From Anoplopoma fimbria (taxonomy: Eukaryota; Chordata; Actinopteri; Perciformes; Anoplopomatidae), in the NCBI RefSeq assembly GCF_027596085.1, contig NC_072454.1:26498323-26562322 (forward strand): a stretch of 64,000 nucleotides of DNA, in the 5' to 3' direction. Made by a program: the position numbers and the translations under genes. The notes beneath the pieces were generated by a model that made no database searches, had not been told where the DNA came from, and saw only the letters and a list, made by a program, of their open reading frames with translations. Shown here piece after piece: positions 26,401 through 38,400 of this stretch; the first letter of the stretch is position 1, and every line of letters begins with the position of its first letter.

Positions 26401-29400
26401 TGAGACCATTACACGAGGCAGTCATATGTGTCCTCTCCTCTTTCTCACTGTGGGGAATTTGATATGTCTCTCTGTCAATCAAATGGACATTTGTGCCTAC
26501 CTTCTAACCTTTGAATTTTAAGAGAAAGGATTAAAAGGATTCCTTCGTTCCCAAGGAAAATGCAGGGGCCCTGATTAAGCTCAGAGGTTGTTATGGCTGT
26601 GAAGTAAAAAGCCTGAAATAAAACTGCAGCTAAGCACCATTTGGAAGAATATAATTCCAGAGTGCTATATCACACCTCAACAATAATGGAGGTCAGGCGA
26701 CTTCCTGCAGCATGAATTGGAGATCTTGGCGGGGCCAATATGAGATTAAAAGTTCTTTGAAGTGGTAAATCCGAGGCTTTTATCCTCTCTGAGTGGAACT
26801 CTGGGGGAGGGAGTCCTTGGAGGGGATTTTTTTCCCAAAGCATGTTGTGAGAATTTGAATGAAAGTGAAAGTCTTTGGTGTATTGATAATAGGCTGAGCA
26901 AAAGCAAAGGTAGAACTGCAGCGTGTATGTGTGGTTTAGATGATCCAGAGGGGATGTTGTGAATTTGAAGGGTGGAGGCCTCTGATGCATGATGAATGAT
27001 CCACAAGTGATAGAAACAGGATGTAAGCTGAAAGGAACTCACTGGGTTTTCAACTTTGACCATCACTAAAAGTCATAAAATGAAAAATATCTGTAAAATG
27101 GATTAATACAAAACAATGCAAAACTTGCTTTTGATGTAAAAAGTATCAAATTGTTGAAAAAAAGGGAAGCTCAGGTTTATTTACAGAAGATTTCCCTCAG
27201 AAAACTCTACAAAACAGCAACACACCCACATTTCTTTTGCCATGTTGATGTAACATTTTCCTGGAAAATGAAATGTTTTTGTAACCCTGATGTTGAAAAG
27301 GAGCAGCTCTGCCAAAACACTGATAATATAGTGTTTGGTTGTGCCATATCAGATTCTAAAGGCTCTGAACCAGGTCTCTTCCCATATTAAACAGAGTCTC
27401 TGTTTTCCTCTGTGATTCAACACAAAAACAAAGAGCCTGGCCATTATTTTAAAGTGCACTTTCCCTGTTTTTACAGTGTTCATATGGTCAGAATGTAGCA
27501 AACTCAACTCTTCAAAATACAAATGAACACAACAAATTATGCACATCATCAAATAATGTATCACTCTCCTCCAAAAACAATAGCATCAGTTCTTTATTCA
27601 AATGACACATTTACCTGCCTTATGAATGATGACTGTCAGGACAATATGTTAATGATAGATTCTATGAGAATTTTTTAAAACTCGAACTACAATATTTCCT
27701 TAACTTTAACAGAGTTGTTTACATGCTCCAACTGGATCACATCGTGACCTCATCAAGGCAGTGACTTACTATGACCTTTCTGTTTGACTTCAAAACTGTA
27801 CGGTCAAGCCTTAAGTGTGTTTTAAAATACTCTACCAATGACTCTTCAACATTGGGTCTGCTCTTGTTGTTTGAGTCTGCCACAAACTGATTATGAAACA
27901 TGCAGAATTGTTTTGTTTTTTTTATTGCTCAACTCAAGCTTGATTCCCAAAACAACTTCTGTTCTGTGTAGACTAAAAAACTAATTTCCTGTTTTTGCCA
28001 AACGCTAGGAAAAATAGAAGAATGTGTACAGCAATTTATTTTATTTCCTCAGCAGGTCACCTCTGAGGCGTATTGTTTTCCTCACTGACCTCACTGTATT
28101 GAGTGAAGCCCATTGTGTGTTTCTGTCTGTGGTAGCCTAAATCAGTGTTGACTGTCTCTTGAGCAATACCTCTGACCAGAAAGTGATTTAAAATGATAAG
28201 AGTGAACAGCAATGCAAACAGTAGTCATGAAATGACACAGGCATAAATAATCCATGAGATTATATAAAAACATTCATTTTAGATCCCTGCTGTTTTTTCT
28301 AGAACTCCTCTGCTTGACATTTATTCCTGATGTTTCTCAGTTTTTTCAGATGAGTGTCAGATCATCAAAGTAGGAAAATAATGAATTCCTTTCAATACTG
28401 CAGTCAGAGGATTAGCTCACAGAGGCAACCTAATAAGTAGTGAATTTCAGCTATGGAGAACTGTAACATGTTAATTCTTACAAACTTTCAAATTTATAAT
28501 TTTTTTAGCTCTCAAATTGAGTAAGCTATAATCATATCTGTGTTTCACCATCCAGTTTAATACACAGTCCCTCTTCTGGAGTATAAACTGCTTTTTATTT
28601 ATCTGCCTTTGGGCCAACATAAAGGTATTACAATGAGCAAAGCAAAGAGCAAGTACATCGAGCAGCCATTATTGAAAGTTACGTGGTGTAAAAACAAGTA
28701 TAAGGTGTGCAAAAGTACATAAAGGGTAGGAGGGAGTAAGGTCAAACAAACAGAGGACTTTCACCCAGGATACCGCTGAACGTGCATCATATGAAACCAA
28801 AAGCAAACGTTGGGGTCATGCTTGCTACTTAACATTACCTAAGGCAGAGTAATTTATTTTACTATTGCTAGTTATGTTGTGATGGTTGTTAATATGTTAC
28901 GTTTTTATTTTAGCACGAACCGTTTTTCTAACCTTAACCAAATTAACCAAACCTTAACCTAACCAATTGTTTCACAACATCATCCACATGGCATTGTGTT
29001 TCTGTCAGCGTGACACAAGGTCAGTTTGAAACATATTTATGATATGTTTGCTTGATTCAGAAACATTGACATTCAAAGTATCCTTTGTTAACCTAAGTCC
29101 AGTTATATATGTAGAGCTAAATCACCAATATACAATATGATTGTATGAACTAAAGACTGCGTTCTCAGGGTTGAACTGTACTATCAAACTGTAGACAAGA
29201 CTGTAAACTGAGGAGAGATAGAAGGATGTAATGCCCATGTCCAGTCTTCAAGCAGCAGCTCCTGAATCTTTCATAATTGGCCGTATGTATACATGACAAG
29301 ACAGGATACAGTCAGCTGTGTAATCAGTGTGTCAAGAGATATGCTGAGGTTCACACACAGGAATCAAGAAGGTCACGGTGCAGCAGTGATGGCATGTAGT

Positions 29401-32400
29401 ACATGAACTGCCATGTACTGTAGGACGGCATGGAGAGTAAATAAAGAGCTTTACTCAGATAGGTTTGGTATTTTATTTTTCAATAGAAAGAATTAAAGGG
29501 TTAGGGTTAACCCTAACCAACTCCATATACAGTACCAGTCAAAAGTTTGGACACACCTTCTCATTCAATGGTTTTTCTTAATTTAAAAAAAAAAAATTCT
29601 ACATTGTAGATTAATATTGAAGACATCCAAACTATGAAGGAATGTGGTAAACAAACAAATGCTCAACAAACCAGAATATGTTTTATATTTTAGATTCTTC
29701 AAAGTCGTTGAATGAGAAGGTGTGTCCAAACTTTTGACTGGTACTGTATATATACTGTAGATATAGATATAGATATTCAATTCAGTTTATTTTGTATAGC
29801 CCAGAATCACAAATTACAAATTTGCCTCAGAGGGCTTTACAATCTGTACACATGATATAGATATAGATCCATCAATGCAGGGTTACTTGTGGTTCCTAGA
29901 GTATGTAAAAGTAGGATGGGAGCCAGAGCCTTCAGTTATCAGGCTTCTCTTCTGTGGAACCAGGTTCCAGCTTCAGTCCGGGGGGCAGACACATCACCAC
30001 TTTTATGAGCAGGCTTAAGACCTTCCTTTTTGATAGCGCTTATAGTTAGGGCTGGTTCAGGTTGGCCTTGGTCCAGCCCCTAGATATGCTGCTATATGCC
30101 TAGACAGCCGGGGACTACCTAGGATACGCTGAGCTCCTCTCTCCTCTTCTCTCCCTCCATCTTTATGTATTAATCTCCTATTTATGCACATTATTGATTT
30201 TGCTTCTTCCCCGGAGTCCTTGAGCTTTCTCGCCACGCAGGTTCCCAGGAATCGGGGGGAATCAGTCCATATATTAGGACTGTCATCGTGCCACCTACTG
30301 AGGCCTTGCTAAACCCACTGCTACTACTACTATTAGTATTAGTCACATTACTATTATTATTGCCTGTACTATTACGCTTATTGACTTGCTTGTACCCTGG
30401 AGTCTTTGTGCTTTCTCGCTTCGCAGGCTTCTATAAATCGTGGCTGTACCTGGACCGTGGTCGTGCATCCTGCTACGGCCCTGCTGACACCGACTGCTAC
30501 CACCATTATTATTACTAGTCACATTACTATTACTATTACCTGTACCATTAAGCATATTAGCTTTGCTTCCACCCTGAAGCCCTTTTGCTTTCTCGCGTCG
30601 CAGGTTTCCACGAATCGTTTCCACGAATTCCATTATTATTATTAATCACATTACTATCCCTATTTTCATGGCTATAATTCTACTGTAATAATTGCTGCTG
30701 TTATTATAAGTAGTCTTATTCTATGAATCATTTATGTCATATACATTGAATGTGTTGTATCTCTGTTATGCTGTTCATTCTGTACACATGACATCTATTG
30801 CATTCTGTCCATCCTGGGAGAAGGATCCCTCCTCTGTCGTTCTCCCAGAGGTTTCTGCCGATGTGAGGGTTCTGGGACAGAGGATGTCGCATGTGTACAG
30901 ATTGTAAAGCCCTCTGAGGCAAATTTGTAATTTGTGATTTTGGGCTATACAAAATAAAATGAATTTAATTGAATTTAATTTAATTTAATTTAATTTAATT
31001 TAATTTAATTATATAGATATAGATATAGATATAGATATAGATATAGATATAGATATAAATAGATAGATAGATGGTAGAGTTACAACTCCAGTGAAATGCC
31101 GTCAGCTCTTTCAATTTATGCAACGTAGCTAGCTTTTTAGTTAATTAACGTTTTTCAAATAAGGCACTGAAACCCGTTGAAAATAGTTGGGAGCACAAAA
31201 GTCATTCAGCTGCAGCTCATCATTCAAAGGCAGCACATTGGCCAGCAGGATGCCAGGTGTAGAATTAACCACACAGCAAGCCTTATTATTTCACTGATAT
31301 TTGCATGACAAACTCTCTAAAAGGCCCTAAAACTACAAACTGAGGTTGATTTTGAGTCAACACCTAGCAGAACGCATCCACCTGTCCACCTCTAAGCCTT
31401 AATATAGTCTAAAAATTCACCCTGTGTAGTTGTCATGAACAGGGATATTAGTTTAGAGACCGAAACAGTTTTTTGTACCAGGCTGTCAACATGTTTATTT
31501 CTGTTGTAAAGTTGGGACTTAACATGGAAGTCTATTGGGATTGACTCGCTGTTGGAGCCTCAAGTGGACATTTGACATTACAGTACATTACATTACATTA
31601 CATTACAGTCATTTAGCAGACGCTTTTATCCAAAGCGACTTACAGGAAGTGTTACAGCTTCATTGTTCAACCTCGGAAGTTGCTGCTTGGGTAAATCCTG
31701 TTGGCCCAGACATGAGACTGTTAAACTGACCTACACTAACCTATTTGTAAATAAGAAGTGTAGATGCTTTTTATTGGGTCATTTTTAAAGTATAGGAGTA
31801 ATTGTGTCAACAATGCAAGACATTGTAATGTACCTTTCTGGGAGTATGAATGGAACTGAGTCATGTGTTGGAGCAAAAATACCAAAAAAGTGAATGTAGG
31901 TCAAGCAGCTTCAGGTCTCAACCACATATGAAACAGATAAGATGTTATTGTTTCCATCAAACAATAACTTTATTCAGGATGTTATCTCTCAGGAGGAAAA
32001 GTAAAGTAAGAAGTAATTCCCCCAGTCTCTCCATTTACTTTATGCCAGTCAATCAAAAGCCAGAGCATTTGCATTTCGCAGTTTATTTACTTAATCATTC
32101 TGTTCTTCTTAATCATTTATTCTAAGTTAAATCACACAAAGGCACAGAAGAGACCATGCCAGACAAGAACATTGCATCTAGAAAAAACTGTAAAAAGTTC
32201 ACTATAAATGCTTTCCTTTTGTAGCGTTCTATGCCAACATTTTCTTTCTTTCTGCCTGGCAGCCACAGTATGGTTAGGATAGGGAACGATTGTGCTAACA
32301 GTAAAATAAATGAATCAAGACTATAGGCCTTTTTCTAATACGTTATCCAGTAAAAAACTGTTAGGCACAGAAACCTTGCACACAGAGTCCTATGCATTTT

Positions 32401-35400
32401 ATTGTTCTATTAGTTGTAAAAAATAAAAAATACAAGACAAAACTGAATTAATTACGTGGCTGCAATGGATAGCACTAGTCCGACACAGGACTACTGAAAG
32501 AATGACATTAGCAAAAGCTTTGGTTTAGCTGCCAAGAGAACAATCACTGCTGTTGCATCTTTGGTACATCCTTTGTTAAGCTATCAGTCCCTATCATCCC
32601 CCACCCTAAGCTGTATTGTAATCAATGACTGCAGTGAATCATCTTATCAGATGCCAATTTGGTTGATGACGTTTGCATTGAATGTGGCTCTGGGTGGTCA
32701 AACAACTCTAACAGATGTGAAAAAACATCTATGTCAAAACAAGTTCTGTTGTCTCCTGCATGAAAGTTGGTCCCCACACACTTACTCTCCACTTCACTAC
32801 TTCCTGCATGACACTGAACATTGGCTTTGGACATTAATCATGAGGTGCATTGTTGTCCATTGTGAACATAATACTGGGCAGTATAAGTTGCAGCTCTGAA
32901 GAAGTCAAACGTGGTGTCTCTTTGTCATCTTTTCTGAACTTATTTTCAGCTGCTGAACAGTCCAATAATTTATTTACAATTTCTTTCTTTCCAAAAAAGT
33001 GGAAACTGAAAAAAACTCAAATGAGAATGTTAAAGCTCTGAAATTAATTAAATTACTTCTAAATTCCAGCACAAGCAGAATGACAACAGATTGTTTCTCT
33101 CTAACATCAGGCATTTGTTTTTACTCAACTTGCCGCCTCAATTCTAACTTTTTTTTGTTCTCTTATGTAGTTTTCTCAGTGCCTGTCTGTTCCTGAACTA
33201 ACAGCAGACAATAAGGAGAGCAGCTTGACTTTAATTATAAGCTGAAGTCATCCAGCCAACTCAGCTGTGTAATCTGACTTGTTGCTATTGTGATACAATC
33301 CCCTTCTTTTCCGACAGTCCTCTCTAAGCCGTCATCGTCAGCCGGACAGGTGTCGGCCCCCGGAACCAGCTGTCCTCATCCCTCCCAAACAACACAAACA
33401 GATATTCTATCCTGCAATTGTCTACACTGGCTGACTCGGCCTATTTCCAGTCTCAGTGCTTAGAGTAAGAACCAAAACATGTGATTACAGAGAGTCCCCT
33501 TTCCCCACCCATCTTAAAGCTTATTTCCTTTCCAAAGATGTCCTTCTGACATTCCTCATGATATTCATTTCACCTTCCAGGCGGTGCTAGCATTGTCATT
33601 CAAGTTAATTCCTTACAAAGTCAGAGTTTTCAGGACTAAGGGTGTTAAGTGGTTTGCCCCTTTGCCCTCTCTGATGGACACCATGAGAACAAATCTCTAA
33701 ACTGCCTGGAAGGGTGGAGGGAAAACACAGCCTACATCCAGGGGCTAACAAAAAAACACAGAGCGCTGTAGCTAACTCCTTAACTCTGCTTGAGGCTAGA
33801 CACTCAATGCTACATTAGCCTCCATTAGCATAATGCACTAAAATCTCCTTCCAGTCTGGCAATGTTGTGCATTGTGGGTAAGCGCTAGGTTTCGTCAGGA
33901 AAGAAGAATGTGTTGATTAAAAAAGACGATATATTTCGCATTGTTAGCGCTAGGTTTTCGTCAGGAAAGAAGAATGTGTTGATTAAAAAAGACGATATAT
34001 TTCGCTCTGCAGCAAGAATTTTATACTTTTTTAACATCATACACAAATTCAGCTACACATTCCTGGGGGGCCCATGGAGGCCAGCAATAATCCTGTTTAT
34101 CCTAAATATAGGTAATGCCAACCAAATGTTATTTTTGAACCCAATTGAACACTTATCAAAACATCATAAATAAACATAGTATTTATGTAGCTTTAGTAAA
34201 TTGTTGCCCAATAGTAAAAGTGCAAAAGTTGCATAATTACACCCCCTTCTCCTGAAAATGTTAAAATGTTATAGGCCCCCCCAAAAAAGCTCCGCCTCCC
34301 CCTCGTGTCAGTGTTAACTACACAATGAGAGTGAATTGACCATTGGCTAAGCCCCACCCCCTACTCATAATCCATCAAGCTGTCGGAGCTACATTACCAT
34401 GGAGCCCACACTGCCACTAACTGCAATCGCTGAAGAAATATTATCTAATTTCTGGAAACGAAAAAGGGATTTCAGGGAAAAGCACACAAACGGGTCTACA
34501 ATATGTGTTTGTATTATATATCCATGATGTTAAACTGATTAAAACAGGTTAAAAAGATGAAGATAGAAGATAAAGTCTACAGATCACAGTGTAACAGCAA
34601 ACCACCACATCACCTGGTGATGGTGAAAGAAGACAATGTAATTAAGGAACAACCATATTAGTCTTTGTTCAGTTACAATCATTAAAATACATTATGTGTA
34701 CCTTCAGCGTCGCATAGAAGTGCTAACACTAGTTAATGATGTGCTAACGTACTCTGCCTATGCTAGTTCCACTGATATTTTAGAAACGTATATCTCCATC
34801 CAACCTCTCCAGGTATCCAGTATCACTACTACACAACGTGTAACCATGACCAGCTCCAAATCCACTAAACCATACCATCACCAAAACATCTCAAAACATT
34901 GATGAGAGTCTACTGAGGAGAGGGGAGGTCAGAGCTGGCCGTAGCTTTGCTATTATTGGCGTGTTTATGGTTAAATGGTAAATGGACTGTACCTGTTGAG
35001 CGCTTTTCTCCTCTTCCGACCACTCAAAGCTCTTTAACACTACATGTCATCATTCACCCATTTACACCCATTCATACACTGATGGCAGGGATTACCATAC
35101 AAGGTGCCACCTGCACATCATGTCTAACTAACATTGACACAACATTCACATTCACTTGTCTTGGCCAAGGACACATTGCTCTACAACTGAGCCACAGTCG
35201 CCCCCATTTCATAACATGCATTCATATGCACTTTCCAGCAGCAGCAACCTCTTTGTGGATCCGCCCAGACAATTTATGGGCGTGATCCTTTTAAAACAAG
35301 ACAAATATTAGTCCATACTAAAGGTTTAGTTACAATTCTTGAATTATGCAAAATGTAAATCAATGTATTGACATTTTAAATAGGCAATATGGATGCACAG

Positions 35401-38400
35401 CTCTCAGTAAATAATAACCATCAAGTAGCGTATTCAGCCAAGCCATAGAATAAATATGATTTTATATTTGAAAATGTATGAATGAAAATCTGGGGGAGCC
35501 AGTTTGAATGGGCCTGATGCAGCATATAAAATTAATAATAACATTGTTATCTATAATTTACAGTTGCTATACTACCATAGCCTATAGGCCTATGTTAACA
35601 TTGCTAACCAAAGCTAAATGTATATTATTGTGAGGACTGTAGTAAATAATTGTCATATTTTATTATTTTCTACATTTTTAATTAAATGTTAATACTATTA
35701 TTCACTTATCCTAAGATTCAAAAGAACTGTATTTTCAATAAATATTAGTTTATACCTCATGCTGTTGGTCTACTTATTGTTAGACCAACAAATGCAGCAA
35801 ACTGTTTTAAAGGAGTGAGGATTGTAGAGCACTGGGTGTCAAGGGTAATTGGCTTACAGGCTCACGGGTCAGAACCAGCTCTGTACACAACCGTTGCAGG
35901 GAGAAAAAAAGCGAATGACCGGCCACATGACCTTATGAATTTACTGATCTAAACTAAACAATTAGCTAATGGAGTGAATTGTATGCAGTCCCCCATTACT
36001 GGGTACGTCTCTTACAGTTTACATGTATGAGTTAAGTAGGAGAAAGAGAGCAGACACATGCATTAATATGAGTAAAGCAGATTTGGGGAGGGCTCATAGC
36101 TAACGGTGCTAACAGCGCAAACAACAGCAAAAGTGCGAAGAGCGCTAACAGCGCAAACAGCGCAAACCACAGCGACAGTGTTAACAAAGCTAACAGTAAT
36201 ACCTGAGGTGGAACCAGAGGATAAACACTGTGACACTGTAGGTCTGCAGGGCGTTAACCGCTGTAACTGAAGTAAGAGAGCAGTGCAGAGCGGCGTCCGT
36301 TAGCGAACCAATGGGGCACGCTCACATGCACTAACATGCACTAACTAAAAGCTGTGTATACAAAGACAGGAAAGCTCCGCTAACAACAGACACAGAGAGA
36401 GACTTCATTCTCTGCTCAGATAGACATGACACCACTATATCTTTACATAGATGATAGCTGTTGATGAGATATTAATGATCTGAATGTTGTATAGACAACT
36501 AGTAAATATGGAGCTAGAGTCAGGACATGGTTAGCCGAGCTTGGCATAAAGTGTGTAAGCATGGGGGAACAAGTAGCCTGTCTCCGTCCAAAGCAAAAAA
36601 ATACATCCCTACATCAGAATTATTGATATGATGTATCTCAAATTCATACACGAACAAAAATGTAAAAGCAATTTTAAGGGATACCCGTTGAAATATGTTT
36701 AGGAGATATAGGCGGCAGGTGTACTCCGCCCGGCTGCCTCTTAATACAGGAGATGGATTTTAGGACGCACCACCTCCAGACTCGTGTGAGCCCTCTGGCT
36801 GAACGGTTGGCTCAGTTGACCTCTCAGATCATAAGCACAGGAGGTCATAAACAGGCTGTGACAAGACAGTGGTGCGTCATGGGTATGTCAGGCCCTTGTT
36901 AGCACTCTGGGTGGTCAGTGGTCAAGACTGAACTGTGACTTTCTTGTTTTGCAAAATTATCTTTGAAATTGACAAACATCGTGTAATTCATGGCCCAATT
37001 CAAACAGGATAAAATAAAATAAAAATATTTGTCTCTCGCCGTTGCTAGTTCGAGATTACTGTCATGGCCCACTGGGAATAGCACAGAGCCATCGTATATG
37101 TGCATGCAAACATAAGTCTATTGTATGGAAGTCTATGAGAAAATGACTCTACTTCTCTCTTGATTTATTCCATCAGTAAACATTGCAAACATGAGTTTAT
37201 GGTCACAATCTCTAGTTTCAAGTCTTCTTCAATACAGCATGGTTTTCATTTAGTAAATGATGCTCCATTTAGAGTCAAATATAAAGCAGAGTATGCTTTA
37301 GGGTGGGCTTACTGTGATTGACAGGTCGTTGTCGCTACCAGAGCTGTATACAGAGTCTCTACGTCACTCCTCCACATTCCAAATATGGTAACTTCTGTTC
37401 ATTGGCTGTGAAAAAAAACAACATGGCGAATACTGTAAACCGAGATGGCGACGGCAAAATCGCTAAACTCAAGGCTTCAAAAAGGCACAAAACCAATGGG
37501 TGACATCGCCATGACTACGTCCACTTCATATACAGTCTGAACACAGAGTAAGACAGTTTTCCCATATAGTTCAACATGCACAGAATGAAATAAGTCAATC
37601 CTGTTAAATGAAAGCTGTTAGGAAATAAGGATTCAGGTAGCATGTTATTTTCACTTTGAGGACTATCTTTACAGTAAAATTCATTTTCTACACTACTGGT
37701 GATTCTACTAAAAAGCTCTGAAGCAGCACTGCACCCCCACAAACTATCAGCATCCTCCAAACCAAGGAAGACGGTGTTCTTCTGGACTCATCTTTCAACA
37801 CGTGGCCCAGCTGGGATGCCTGCTCTGTTTTCCACCTCTGTCTTGACAGTGGCGTCATCAACTTTAAGGATGATACCCAGACTCCCTCTTTATCAAAGCT
37901 AACGGGGGCCCCACAACTCACAGACCATTAAGATAAGGCAAGAATGTGCAGGAGCACTGTAACTCAAGTCAAATCTCCTCTGACTAATTTCCTCTGACAG
38001 ATCCATGTTAGAGCAGCCAATAGTTTTCTCAGTGAGACATTTAGCAAGGCCCGTACCCCCAACACTCTCAAGGTGCTTTCACACGAAGCAAACATGGTGA
38101 CATTTACTGAAACTCTAGAGCTCTTACGTTCTCTCTTATTTCTACTGCTTAGCGTGACAAAAATATTCAATAATGCAGGGATTTATGGGTACAATGAGAC
38201 AAATGTGAACATATCCAGCAGTTCCACATGCACTTTGCATCAAACTATGATGTTCTACTGCCAAAGTTAAGGCGGGAGTAAAGGAGTTCATTTTGAAAAG
38301 AGAGTGTATGCATGTAACGAGTGGAAACTCTAGACTCTAGAGTCGAACCTAGAGCGTCATAGCGTGAAGCGTAGGGCCACTGACCAAACTGCTATACTTG

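Noticed and set aside
29497..29518. Telomere-like TTAGGG sequence
   Set aside because: Only two imperfect units forming a small palindrome (gggttagggttaaccctaac); not an array.
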